A stretch of 27,946 nucleotides of DNA from Clostridia bacterium (GCA_017462125.1 JAFTRQ010000106.1:1-27946); one strand, 5' to 3'. Counted from the first letter of the stretch, positions 7,839 through 15,808 are shown. Program-made: numbers and translations. The notes: generated by a model not told the origin, from the letters alone.

Positions 7839-8501
7839 ATGGCAAATCAGTTAGATGAACTTAGCGGCGATATCCGCGAAGAGGGTCTTGACGTAAACGT
7901 GATCGCGAAAAGAATTCCCGTAACCGTCGGCGTCGGATCAAAAATTTTCGAGGTTCTGCTCTGGGTCCTCGGTATCATCCCCGGTATCGTCTTTCTCTTT
8001 ATGAAGACCAAGGCAAAGAATCATTTCCAGCAGCTTGAGCAAAAGCTTCAGCACAACGCGTCCCAGATCGACAACTATCTTGAGCAGAGAGTTGTCGTGC
8101 TTCAGAACTGCGCAAAGCTTCTTGACAAGGCGATCGATCTCGATAAGACCACCTTCGAGAACATCGCAAAGTACAGAAGCGGCAACGCAAACGATGAAGC
8201 CAGAAACGACGTGCAGGGTCAGCTTGACGCAGTTGCAAACAGCATCAACGTGGCATTTGAGAACTACCCCGATCTTAAGGCACACGCACAGATCGCCGAC
8301 GCTATGAAGCAGAATATGTATCTCCAGCGTGAGATCACCGCGGCACGCGAGCTCTACAACGACACCGTCAACACCTGGAACAGAGACATTTTCTCTTGGC
8401 CCACCAAGCAGATCGTTGCGGCAAAGAACGGCTACACCACCCGTCTTCCCTTCATCGCCTCCAAGGAGATCAAGGAAAAGGCAAGAGACGTGTTCTTCTG
8501 A
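7839..8501 (+). CDS. LemA family protein
   Basis: A 220-residue LemA-family membrane protein. It has a soluble N-terminal 35 residues, one transmembrane helix (about 36-56), then a long alpha-helical bundle. Family hallmarks are visible: a helix with LEQRVVVLQN (81-90), NVAFENYPDL (137-146) and EITAARELYNDTVNTWN (165-181). LemA proteins are widespread in bacteria, but their biochemical role is not settled; links to envelope stress and membrane remodelling have been proposed. The usual form has the helix at the extreme N-terminus, so the 35-residue leader is a small departure. An AGGAGG site lies before the start. It is the second gene of a two-gene unit and a strong terminator follows. Confidence 0.92.
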   Translation: MANQLDELSGDIREEGLDVNVIAKRIPVTVGVGSKIFEVLLWVLGIIPGIVFLFMKTKAKNHFQQLEQKLQHNASQIDNYLEQRVVVLQNCAKLLDKAIDLDKTTFENIAKYRSGNANDEARNDVQGQLDAVANSINVAFENYPDLKAHAQIADAMKQNMYLQREITAARELYNDTVNTWNRDIFSWPTKQIVAAKNGYTTRLPFIASKEIKEKARDVFF

Positions 8502-8513
8502 TCTATTATCAAC

Positions 8514-8546
8514 AAAAAACGGATCTTCACCGAAGATCCGTTTTTT
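8514..8546. terminator. Bidirectional terminator between the LemA unit and the hydrolase gene
   Basis: AAAAAACGGATCTTC (8514-8528), loop ACC, GAAGATCCGTTTTTT (8532-8546). The A-tract and T-tract form the outer stem, so it can stop transcription from both sides of this convergent junction. Confidence 0.93.
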
Positions 8547-8550
8547 ATTT

Positions 8551-9504
8551 TTATTTTCTCCACACCTTTTCAAACTCTGCAAGAGAGGCGATATATGCGT
8601 CTCTCTCCACAGGGAAAGCCAAGCCGTGTCCCGCATCCTTGACGAAATGCAGATCCTTGATCTCCGAGGAGCAGGCTTCATAAAGCTGTTCGCTCATCTC
8701 ACAAGGCACAAAAGCATCACAGTCACCGTGGACGAAGATCATAGGAACCTTACTTCTCTTCACGGCCTCCATCGGCGAATTGGATTCCAAAGAAAAACCG
8801 CCGAAAAGCCTTGCTCCAAGCTTGATAAAGGGATAGAACAGCCAAACAGGCAGTTTCATCTCTCTAAGAACCTTTTGTAAGATCTCTCGCGCGGAGGTAT
8901 AACCGCAATCCGCAAGACAACAAACCACATTTGGGGGCAAATCGCTCTCACCCGATGCCATCATCACCGTTGCCGCGCCCATTGAGATGCCCGTGATAAT
9001 GATCTCCTGCTCCTCGCCAAAGCGTCGGCTGACCTCCTCGATCCAACGGATGCAATCTCTGCACTCCTTGATGCCAAAGGTAACCACGCGTCCGTCGCTC
9101 TTGCCCGAGGCGCGCTGATCAACAAGCAACGCGCTCCTTCCCAATGAAAAGCAACGCTCCACACCGCCGTTCAGATCCCTCTCCGCATACCCTCTGTATC
9201 CGTGAAACAAGATCTCGATAGGCGCACCGGGCTTGTATTCATAATAGGTTCCACGAAGCGTCAGCCCGTCATCGGACTTGATCTCGATTTGTGTTTGAGG
9301 CAGTTGCCTGATCCACATGATCCAATTTTTGATATCCTCGCGGAAGACCTCGTATATCTCCCCTTCCGGAATCTCATAATTCTCTCCCTCAGGCAGCTTG
9401 CTCTTAGGCGAATAAAACACCAGCAAAAAGCATATCAGCGCAACCAGCAGGCAAATAAGCAGAAGTGCCGCCAATCCAATTGCGATCCAAATCAAAAAAT
9501 GCAT
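8551..9504 (-). CDS. Membrane-anchored alpha/beta hydrolase
   Basis: A 317-residue serine hydrolase with an N-terminal transmembrane helix (about 4-30) and a soluble alpha/beta-hydrolase domain. The family order is visible: oxyanion-hole region FHGYRG (100-105), nucleophile elbow GISMGA with Ser174, acid Asp263 (or Asp261) in HGDCDAFVP, and His293 in DAGHG. This matches the YqkD/BEM46-like group often annotated as 'alpha/beta hydrolase' or 'lysophospholipase'; the true ester substrate is unknown. With no cleavage site after the helix, the domain is probably held at the membrane. The start has GGAGAG upstream. It is a single-gene unit that shares its terminator with the LemA unit. Confidence 0.9.
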   Translation of the reverse strand: MHFLIWIAIGLAALLLICLLVALICFLLVFYSPKSKLPEGENYEIPEGEIYEVFREDIKNWIMWIRQLPQTQIEIKSDDGLTLRGTYYEYKPGAPIEILFHGYRGYAERDLNGGVERCFSLGRSALLVDQRASGKSDGRVVTFGIKECRDCIRWIEEVSRRFGEEQEIIITGISMGAATVMMASGESDLPPNVVCCLADCGYTSAREILQKVLREMKLPVWLFYPFIKLGARLFGGFSLESNSPMEAVKRSKVPMIFVHGDCDAFVPCEMSEQLYEACSSEIKDLHFVKDAGHGLAFPVERDAYIASLAEFEKVWRK

Positions 9505-9545
9505 AAATCTCTCCGTTTTCGCTTCAAAAAGCTTTCGTTACTGAT

Positions 9546-9574
9546 ATTATAGCATTTTTCAGCGCACTTTGCAA
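9546..9574 (-). promoter_or_regulatory. Promoter of the alpha/beta hydrolase gene
   Basis: On the minus strand: -35 TTGCAA (9569-9574, four of six consensus bases), 17-base spacer, -10 TATAAT (9546-9551), 42 bases before the start codon. Confidence 0.7.
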
Positions 9575-9584
9575 GTGGGTAAAT

Positions 9585-9612
9585 AAAAAAAGGGCTTGCA
9601 TCGCAAGCCCTT
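9585..9612 (-). terminator. Terminator of the sigma/anti-sigma operon
   Basis: Ten-base-pair stem (9590-9599 with 9603-9612) with a three-base loop. On the minus strand it is followed by seven T residues. It lies 10 bases after the stop codon of the beta-propeller gene. Confidence 0.92.
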
Positions 9613-9622
9613 CAAGATTTAA

Positions 9623-11503
9623 TTAATATCCAACGCGCTCGACCTCAAAGCCGTACTGATAGAAGAGATACAGATAGCCGTCGTCCATAAACGCGCGCAC
9701 CCAATTGAAGCTGCCGCTGACGGGAATGCTCTCCACCACGTGGAGATCGTAGTTGTCGAAGTGCAAAAGCACGTAATTTGACTCATTCTTATTGTAATCG
9801 TTGATTGCCAGACCGATCAGCTTCTCCTCGCGGTTGATATAGTAGGTCTTGTAATCCTCGGTGTAGAAGCCCGACGCAACCTCGTAGGCACAAACGGGTA
9901 TCACCTCATCGCCATACTCCTCGTAAACCTCGACCTTCACCGAGCTCCAGGTCTCTCCTCTTCCGATTCCCAGCAAGAGGCCTTCTCCGAAGTTCACCAA
10001 GGATGAGGAGAAGCCCGCGATGGTACCCGTGTCCTTTGAGGTAATATGATCGATATCCGAAAGATCGAAGAAGAATACGGGGTCGGAAAGCTCAACAGAC
10101 GTGCAAATATATGCGGCGGTGCCGTCAAAGCGCACAGAGCGTACCGACTCTCCCTCGGGCGCGAAATGCTCTACCGACGTCAAAAGCTCCATCGTGCTGC
10201 TGTCAAGAATATAGAGGCTGGCGTTGGTGTCTCTGTATTTTATAACAACTCCGATCTTCGTGCCCTCGTCGTTATACTCCTCGTTGTACTGCGACATATT
10301 GGTAGTGGTCACCACGCGAAGCATGCCGTCGTATTCGTCAAGGCTGTACTGATCCTTTACAGAGCCCGCAACGGTTGCGGTACCCTTCAGAGTAAAGCCC
10401 TCTCCAAGATAATCAAGCGCGGAGATCTCGGTCATATCCACGTAGGTTGCAAGAGTTCCCTGCTCGCTTCTGTCCTGATATCCTCTCGTGGCGTAGATCG
10501 TGCTGTCCGATACGTAAATGCTGTTGGAGTAGGACAACAGAGCGGTACAGCCGTCAAAGCTCAGGCTCTCCTGATCAAACTCGCAAATCACGGTGTAGCG
10601 GGGGCTGGTCATCAGATTGGGAACGATAATGTCACCCACGGGCACGCTGAAGGTCTCGCCTTCGACGGTGATCTGCGGCAAAAAGTTGGACTCATCGGAA
10701 AAGTCGGGATTGCGGCCAACGTAAAAGCCGCTGACCAAAAAGATCCTACCGTTGACGCTTCTCGACGAGATATACTCGCCCGAGATATTGAAAACGCTCT
10801 TTTCCTGCACGTTTTCGGGATCGCTGACGTCAAGCGTGATCACAGCCACCTGCGCCCCCTTACTGTTGATGGAGTAGGGGTAGATCAACGTTACAATATT
10901 TCCGTCGGGAGACAAATACATCTCACCCATATTGTAATAAAAGGCGCCGGGCGCGGCATAGACGGTGTCCACCATATGTCTGCCGATCTCGCGGCTGTCC
11001 TCTCCCTCAATGGAAAAGATCTGCAAGGTGTTGCCGTTCAGATAGAAGGCTCTGTCGGTGGTTCGCTTGAAAAGGTCTCCTTCAATGACACCCTGCACCT
11101 GATTGTCGGTAACCTCAACGTATTCGCCGGGGGTTCCGCTTGTGGGCTCCATTGCACCATCGGATTCGGCTTTCGCCATAAACATACCGTCGATAAAGTT
11201 TTGAACGTATTTTTCAAAATTATTCTTATCGGTAGGCTCATAGTAGGTTATCTCATTGAGCTTTTGAATAATCTCGTAATACTCGCTGTCGGCATACATC
11301 GATACGTCGGGCAGAGCGGTATTAAACGGAATAAAGAGCCAAAGGCTGATGCTGACCGCCAATATGGCGATGCAAGCCGCAAGTGCGCTCATTCTGTAAA
11401 GTCTTGCTTTTTTATTTCTTCTGATCCTCGTGGGATCGGCTTCCTCAACGTACCTTTCGTCAAGCAAGCTCATATCACGAAGCAATTTTTCCTTCTTTTT
11501 CAT
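9623..11503 (-). CDS. Probable anti-sigma factor with extracytoplasmic beta-propeller domain
   Basis: A 626-residue protein with a 38-residue charged cytoplasmic N-terminus (MSLLDERYVEEADP, 11-24), one transmembrane helix (about 39-59), and a large outer domain. The stretch VTDNQVQGVIEGDLFK (131-146), followed by repeated strand-turn-strand patterns, fits the beta-propeller family often annotated as 'beta-propeller domain-containing protein' (PF09826-like). The short N-terminus resembles the sigma-binding segment of clostridial anti-sigma factors, and its gene directly follows an ECF sigma gene with a 4-base ATGA overlap. I infer that it holds the sigma factor at the membrane until the propeller senses something outside. 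The start at 11503 has AGGAGG upstream; the frame is open further, to 11629, but that would overlap the sigma gene by 130 bases. Confidence 0.82.
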   Translation of the reverse strand: MKKKEKLLRDMSLLDERYVEEADPTRIRRNKKARLYRMSALAACIAILAVSISLWLFIPFNTALPDVSMYADSEYYEIIQKLNEITYYEPTDKNNFEKYVQNFIDGMFMAKAESDGAMEPTSGTPGEYVEVTDNQVQGVIEGDLFKRTTDRAFYLNGNTLQIFSIEGEDSREIGRHMVDTVYAAPGAFYYNMGEMYLSPDGNIVTLIYPYSINSKGAQVAVITLDVSDPENVQEKSVFNISGEYISSRSVNGRIFLVSGFYVGRNPDFSDESNFLPQITVEGETFSVPVGDIIVPNLMTSPRYTVICEFDQESLSFDGCTALLSYSNSIYVSDSTIYATRGYQDRSEQGTLATYVDMTEISALDYLGEGFTLKGTATVAGSVKDQYSLDEYDGMLRVVTTTNMSQYNEEYNDEGTKIGVVIKYRDTNASLYILDSSTMELLTSVEHFAPEGESVRSVRFDGTAAYICTSVELSDPVFFFDLSDIDHITSKDTGTIAGFSSSLVNFGEGLLLGIGRGETWSSVKVEVYEEYGDEVIPVCAYEVASGFYTEDYKTYYINREEKLIGLAINDYNKNESNYVLLHFDNYDLHVVESIPVSGSFNWVRAFMDDGYLYLFYQYGFEVERVGY

Positions 11504-12057
11504 AACGTAACGCCCTCCTTTTCCAAATAGGCTTTCAGTTTTTCTCTTGTTCGGTGGAGCGTGACCTTTACGCGGCTCTCTGTCAGCCCAAGATCCTTTG
11601 CGATCTGCGCTACACGGCACATATACCAATACCTGCGAACAAAGATCACACGGGCATCCTCGGTCAAGGTCTCCATAAAGGCATTCAACAGCTCTCGCAA
11701 GCCGAGGATCTCATCCTCACCGGTCTCGCTCTCGGGATCAGCCAACACCTCGGCAAGCTCATCCAAGGCAACGTCCACACCGTCGCCGCGCTTTTTTGCG
11801 TGCTCATAAGCATAACGGTTCAAGGCAAGATTTCGCGTGATCTTACCTAAAAAGGTTGCCAGCTTGCTCGGTCTGTGCGGCGGCATTGCTTCCCATGCGC
11901 GCAAATAGGTGTCGTTGACACATTCCTCAGCGTCGGGATCGGAATACAGAATATTGTAAGCGATATAATGACAGTATCTTCCGTATTTCTTTTGGGTCTC
12001 TTCGATTGCGGTCTCGTTTCGTTCAAAATACATCTCCACAATGCGAGCGTCCTCCAT
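11500..12057 (-). CDS. ECF RNA polymerase sigma factor
   Basis: A 185-residue group IV (extracytoplasmic function) sigma factor that directs RNA polymerase to a stress or signal regulon. Region 2 (about 12-84) includes DAEECVNDTYLRAWEAMPP, the -10 binding part. An acidic linker (about 96-117) follows, then region 4 (about 118-178) with the helix-turn-helix VAQIAKDLGLTESRVKVTL (149-167). The length is normal. The start has GGGAGGTGA just upstream. The stop codon overlaps the start of the membrane anti-sigma gene, the standard arrangement for a sigma/anti-sigma pair. A promoter-like sequence of ECF type lies upstream and suggests self-activation. Confidence 0.94.
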   Translation of the reverse strand: MEDARIVEMYFERNETAIEETQKKYGRYCHYIAYNILYSDPDAEECVNDTYLRAWEAMPPHRPSKLATFLGKITRNLALNRYAYEHAKKRGDGVDVALDELAEVLADPESETGEDEILGLRELLNAFMETLTEDARVIFVRRYWYMCRVAQIAKDLGLTESRVKVTLHRTREKLKAYLEKEGVTL

Positions 12058-12095
12058 AAGGTCACCTCCCTTTCCTTTTTTTCAAAGGCCTTTCA

Positions 12096-12129
12096 CCTAT
12101 ATACACCGTTTTTGCTTGAAAAAGGTTAC
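12096..12129 (-). promoter_or_regulatory. Putative autoregulated ECF promoter
   Basis: On the minus strand, CGTAACC (the GTAACC core is at 12124-12129) is followed by a run of T, then CGGTGTATATAGG (12096-12108). An 'AAC' -35 and a short non-TATAAT -10 are typical of ECF promoters, and no sigma-A promoter was seen here. The distance to the start codon is about 40 bases. The assignment is by pattern only. Confidence 0.55.
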
Positions 12130-12168
12130 GTATGATTTCATTTTTTTGAAATATTTTCTGCGTTTTTC

Positions 12169-12209
12169 AAAAAACCTCTGCAGAGGCGATATCGCGCCCT
12201 CCGCAGAGG
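12169..12209 (-). terminator. Terminator of the glycyl radical enzyme gene
   Basis: On the minus strand, CCTCTGC (12203-12209) pairs with GCAGAGG (12175-12181), and an inner stem interrupted by one bulge extends the pairing. Six T residues follow. It separates the glycyl radical enzyme unit from the ECF operon, which lies downstream on the same strand. Confidence 0.88.
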
Positions 12210-12215
12210 CTTATA

Positions 12216-14342
12216 TTACTTTCCTTCGGTCTGCGCAATGATCATATCCTGCCAATCCTTGGAAAGTGTTGCAAATCGCGCGTTCCAGCCCGACACGCGC
12301 ACCGAAAGCGTGCTGTAATTTTCAGGATGCCTCTGTGCCTCCCGCAAAAGCGATGCGTCGGCAACGTCAAGCTGCATAAAGAATCCTCCAAGAGAGCAAA
12401 AGCTCTTGATCAGCGAGGAAAGCACGTCAATGCCCCTCTCTCCCGAAAGATCGGAGGGCAAAAGCTTCACATCAAGCGCCGCACCCGTGGCAAGACGGCT
12501 GAGATCTGCCTTGCAATAAGACTTTATCATCGCTGTTACGCCCTCACGGTCGGTTCCCGGCGTGGGAGAGCAGTTTCCGGCAAGCACGTCTCCCGCAAAC
12601 TTACCGTAAGGCACGGCAAGGCGGTGAGGAGCCCACTCGATCTGTCGCCCGAAGGTACTGACACCCGCAGGAAAATGATATCCGCATTCGCCGTCCATTT
12701 CACGGCAGATTTCAGCGAAATCGGACAACAGACGGGCATAGATCTGATCGATCTCATCATTATCGTTTCCGAAATAGCGATATTTGTTCAACGCATAAAG
12801 ACGCAGATGCTCGTTATCCTTCCAATTGTCCCTTAAAATGGAAAGCAGCTCCGACAACGTCAGCTTTTTCTCATCGTACACAAGCTTTTTTATGGCATAC
12901 AGGCTGTTCACCGTGTCTGCAAGTCCGCCGATGTGAGGAGAAATGACGTTATACACAGGCCCACCCTCGAGGTAGGACAAGCCCTTCTCTATACAGCCGC
13001 CCTCAAACAGAGATACCACGGTACAGGGCATATTTTCATACCATATCCACTGCCCGTCCGCATTCGGCTTGAACCGACCCTTGATCCCGCTTAACAGCCC
13101 CTGCGCAAAATCGCTGAGGTTGGCAATGAATCTGCCGTAAAGCGCCTCAAAGCTCTCAAAATCCACCGCCTCGGAATAATTCTCCAGCGTTTTCTGCTGA
13201 AGAATGTGCAAGGAATCAAAGGGAACGTACGAAAAACAGGTCTTTCCCGGGACCTGCACCTCCCAGCAGCCGTCGTTTGCGAAATTTCTTGCCTCACGAA
13301 GCTCGTATCCGTCCGAGGTCAGCGCGTCAAGGATCAGATCCTCATTATAAACGGCAAGCACACCACCGCCCAAGCGGATCACCTCGGAAACGCGGCGCAA
13401 AAGCTTCTCATCCGTATTCAGATTGATTCGTACCGTTGTCGGGAAATCACCGATTCCCAGCTCTTCGATAATATCAAGCACAAGATAGGTAACGTCGTTC
13501 GTTACGTCAGCGCCATCCTCATCTACGCCCGAGATCACAAGATTCTGATAATGCTGCGCATCTCCGCTGCCCACAAGCTCACCGCGGATCCACTCGCATC
13601 CCTTGATGAAAAAGTGCGCAAGGATCTCACGCGCTCCGTCAAGCGTCAGAGCTCCGTCCTCAAGATCCTTCTTGAGATACGGCCCAAGCATTTTATCAAT
13701 ACGTCCGATTCCCGGCCAATTTCCGCAAAGGCGAATGAATGCAAAGGTAAACCAAATACTCTGCACCGCCTCGTAAAAATTGCTTGGCGGCTCCATGGGG
13801 ACGCGGCTCAGATTTTTATAATTATCGGCAAGCTCCTCTCGATCCTTCAACGCATCAAGATAACGGCTGTGCCACAGCGCAAAGCTGTCAAGGCAATTCA
13901 AGCAGCTGTGCAGGAACGGGGTTTTATCGTCGCTTGCATGAGCCTTCAGCGATTCCTCAACCCGCTTGCGAATTCCGTTGACACCGATCTTTAAAACCGT
14001 TTCAAAATCCACGGTAAGGTGGCTGATGCTCGGGAAAATATGCTTTCCTCCTACCGTCGCGGGGATCAGATGCGAGATAGCAAGCCCTAAGGTTGCGGCG
14101 CCGCTGATCAGCTCTCCGTCACAGATGCGAACGGGAGCGCTTTTTGCAATCTCGGATATAGCAAGGTCGTATTTTTCAAGGCTCGTCAACGACTCAACGC
14201 CCGCAATGCCGTCAAGCGTTATCGCGGGCGTTTTTTCGGTATCCTTGCCGTATTTGAAATGCAAGGACTCATAAGCAAATTGGCGAGTTTTCTCCGTTAA
14301 CCGAACGGGGCGTACAAAAGGTGTAGCGGTATAAAAGTCCAT
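12216..14342 (-). CDS. Glycyl radical enzyme, pyruvate formate-lyase-like family, unknown substrate
   Basis: A 708-residue glycyl radical enzyme. It has the C-terminal radical motif RVSGWNARF with the radical glycine at residue 685, followed by the usual LxxxWQ tail, and the active-site loop NDGCWE with thiyl Cys359 and catalytic-base Glu361. The G-C-x-E form belongs to the dehydratase/lyase branch (glycerol and diol dehydratases, choline trimethylamine-lyase, hydroxyproline dehydratase), not to true pyruvate formate-lyase, which has two adjacent cysteines. Tryptophan between Cys and Glu is unusual; the characterised enzymes I know have small residues there. The length is a little short for the family (about 780-850). 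The start at 14342 was chosen because GGAG lies six bases upstream; the frame is open to 14405. No radical-SAM activating enzyme gene is nearby, although one is required. The reaction is unknown. Confidence 0.9.
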   Translation of the reverse strand: MDFYTATPFVRPVRLTEKTRQFAYESLHFKYGKDTEKTPAITLDGIAGVESLTSLEKYDLAISEIAKSAPVRICDGELISGAATLGLAISHLIPATVGGKHIFPSISHLTVDFETVLKIGVNGIRKRVEESLKAHASDDKTPFLHSCLNCLDSFALWHSRYLDALKDREELADNYKNLSRVPMEPPSNFYEAVQSIWFTFAFIRLCGNWPGIGRIDKMLGPYLKKDLEDGALTLDGAREILAHFFIKGCEWIRGELVGSGDAQHYQNLVISGVDEDGADVTNDVTYLVLDIIEELGIGDFPTTVRINLNTDEKLLRRVSEVIRLGGGVLAVYNEDLILDALTSDGYELREARNFANDGCWEVQVPGKTCFSYVPFDSLHILQQKTLENYSEAVDFESFEALYGRFIANLSDFAQGLLSGIKGRFKPNADGQWIWYENMPCTVVSLFEGGCIEKGLSYLEGGPVYNVISPHIGGLADTVNSLYAIKKLVYDEKKLTLSELLSILRDNWKDNEHLRLYALNKYRYFGNDNDEIDQIYARLLSDFAEICREMDGECGYHFPAGVSTFGRQIEWAPHRLAVPYGKFAGDVLAGNCSPTPGTDREGVTAMIKSYCKADLSRLATGAALDVKLLPSDLSGERGIDVLSSLIKSFCSLGGFFMQLDVADASLLREAQRHPENYSTLSVRVSGWNARFATLSKDWQDMIIAQTEGK

Positions 14343-14406
14343 AACGATCTCCATTCTGCTTTTCGGTAGTACAAATAATGATCGATAATTTTGCCGACAA
14401 GGCAAT

Positions 14407-14420
14407 TTTCACGCGTGAAA
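14407..14420. promoter_or_regulatory. Perfect 14-base palindrome upstream of the glycyl radical enzyme gene
   Basis: TTTCACGCGTGAAA is a perfect palindrome centred on CG, 65 bases before the start of the glycyl radical enzyme gene. Size, centre and position fit a LacI- or similar-type operator. No matching regulator gene is in the window, and a clear -35/-10 pair was not found beside it. Confidence 0.5.
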
Positions 14421-14482
14421 CAATTCAATCGTCTTTAAAAGACACAACTTCACGCTGTCTCCTTCGTATATGCAGAGCCTTT

Positions 14483-15130
14483 TTACAACGTCTGCTCCAA
14501 AAGCCAATCAATTACTCTTGTGTCAAGATACGCGGGATCCCAGGAGTTGTGTTGTACGTCGTCAAAGATTGTGAACTTGACGATCGCTCCGTTTCTTCTC
14601 GCTCCTCTTACCATATCGGCAGAATTGCTGATGTCAACTACCGTGTCGGCATTCCCATGAAATGCCCAGATCGGTTTGTTGCGAAAAGCATCGGCGCGCC
14701 ATGCCATACCGCCGCCGCAGATCGGCGCAAAGGCTGAAAAATAGTGCGGATAGCTCATACCCATTTCCCAAGTGCCGAATCCACCCATAGACATTCCCGT
14801 TACGCTGATCCTGTCGGTGTCTACGGGATAGCTTTGAACGATCCGATCGGTCAAGGCCTTTGTCTCGGGGATCAGCTTGCTCCATACGTTGTCACAGGGG
14901 CATTGCGGGCAGAGCACGATTGCATCAAGCTCCATCATTCCCTGCTTGATATATTTTCCGATACCGATGTTGGTTGCCTTGTCAAGCTCCCCTGCACCGT
15001 CACCGCGCTCTCCCGCACCGTGCAGTGAAAGGATCAAGGGGTACCTCTTGCCCTTCTCCATATTTTCGGGAGTGAACAGCGTATATCCAAGCACCTCGTT
15101 CTCGCTTCTCAAAACGTCTGATCTGATCAT
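14483..15130 (-). CDS. Prolyl-oligopeptidase/esterase-type alpha/beta hydrolase
   Basis: A 215-residue cytoplasmic serine hydrolase without signal peptide. It has the oxyanion loop LHGAGERGD (36-44), nucleophile elbow GMSMGG (Ser114), acid in HGNADTVV (Asp162) and His194 in VQHNSWD. This is the compact dienelactone-hydrolase/phospholipase-carboxylesterase-like form often found with polysaccharide-degrading genes, where it removes ester groups; here no such enzymes flank it. A GGAAAGGG site lies upstream of the start. It lies between plsY and the glycyl radical enzyme gene on the same strand, with gaps of 42 and about 140 bases, so co-transcription with plsY is likely. The ester substrate cannot be deduced. 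Confidence 0.87.
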   Translation of the reverse strand: MIRSDVLRSENEVLGYTLFTPENMEKGKRYPLILSLHGAGERGDGAGELDKATNIGIGKYIKQGMMELDAIVLCPQCPCDNVWSKLIPETKALTDRIVQSYPVDTDRISVTGMSMGGFGTWEMGMSYPHYFSAFAPICGGGMAWRADAFRNKPIWAFHGNADTVVDISNSADMVRGARRNGAIVKFTIFDDVQHNSWDPAYLDTRVIDWLLEQTL

Positions 15131-15172
15131 ATTCGAAACCCTTTCCTTTCGTGAGAAGCAAGCGTTATACGG

Positions 15173-15808
15173 TTACTTCTCCGAATTTTTCTTTAATCTC
15201 TCTATTTCCTTTTCCTTGTTCCAAAGATAGCTGAACCTCGCCTCAATACCAGCACGTATGCGCTTAATATTCTCCTTATGTCTGAATAGGATCACCGCCG
15301 CTACGGCAAGCAGAATGGCTGCTCCGATCAGATCGCGACGCATAATGCCGTACGTCACCGAAAAGATCACCGATGCAGACATCGGAACAAAGCACAAATA
15401 ACCGGTCACAAGCACGATCACAGCCTCAACTGCCAACATAATCAAAAAAACGCGCCAATCAAACATCAGGATCATACCGCCAAGGCAGGCAAGCCCCTTG
15501 CCTCCGCGAAATCTCATATAAAAAGGAAAGATATGGCCCAGAATACAGGAGGAGCCCGTCAGCACAAAGGAAAAAGGCAGGCCGGGGAAAATAGCTCCCG
15601 TCAACCAGATCGCCAAGCAGGTCTTCGCAATATCCAACAGGGCGCATATAACCCCCACTAACTTACCAAACACGATCAACGCATTGGACGCTCCCGCATT
15701 TCCCGATCCGCGCTGTCTGATATCAAAGCCCTTCAGCTTGGACAAAATATACGCGGGATTAAACGCGCCGATCAGATATCCGATAGAAACACAACCCAAA
15801 TACTCCAT
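15173..15808 (-). CDS. plsY: Glycerol-3-phosphate acyltransferase PlsY
   Basis: PlsY transfers the acyl group from acyl-phosphate to glycerol-3-phosphate, the first committed step of phospholipid synthesis in most Gram-positive bacteria. The 211-residue product has about five transmembrane helices and all three conserved motifs: RGSGNAGASN (33-42), GHIFPFYMRFRGGKG (91-105), and RHKENIKRI...GIE (176-189). The start ATG is preceded by GGAGGG. A TATAAT -10 match lies at 15858-15863 on the minus strand, without a good -35, so the promoter is uncertain. It is the first gene of a minus-strand run that continues into the esterase gene. PlsX, which makes the acyl-phosphate, is not in the window. Confidence 0.95.
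   Translation of the reverse strand: MEYLGCVSIGYLIGAFNPAYILSKLKGFDIRQRGSGNAGASNALIVFGKLVGVICALLDIAKTCLAIWLTGAIFPGLPFSFVLTGSSCILGHIFPFYMRFRGGKGLACLGGMILMFDWRVFLIMLAVEAVIVLVTGYLCFVPMSASVIFSVTYGIMRRDLIGAAILLAVAAVILFRHKENIKRIRAGIEARFSYLWNKEKEIERLKKNSEK

Noticed and set aside
9585..9612. The hairpin considered as a possible riboswitch or leader for the hydrolase gene
   Set aside because: It lies upstream of the hydrolase promoter and has a T-tract on the minus strand directly after the beta-propeller stop codon, so it is a plain terminator.
10046..11530. A 494-codon open frame on the plus strand opposite the beta-propeller gene
   Set aside because: It is antisense to a gene with signal-anchor, family motifs, ribosome site and operon overlap. 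Its product has no recognisable domain and no ribosome site was seen; it is a mirror of the codon bias of the true gene.
13206..13994. A 262-codon plus-strand frame inside the glycyl radical enzyme gene
   Set aside because: The minus-strand gene carries both catalytic motifs; the antisense frame has no ribosome site or motif.
12216..14342. Naming the glycyl radical enzyme as pyruvate formate-lyase (pflB)
   Set aside because: True pyruvate formate-lyase has two adjacent active-site cysteines; here there is a single Cys in GCWE, so it belongs to another branch.
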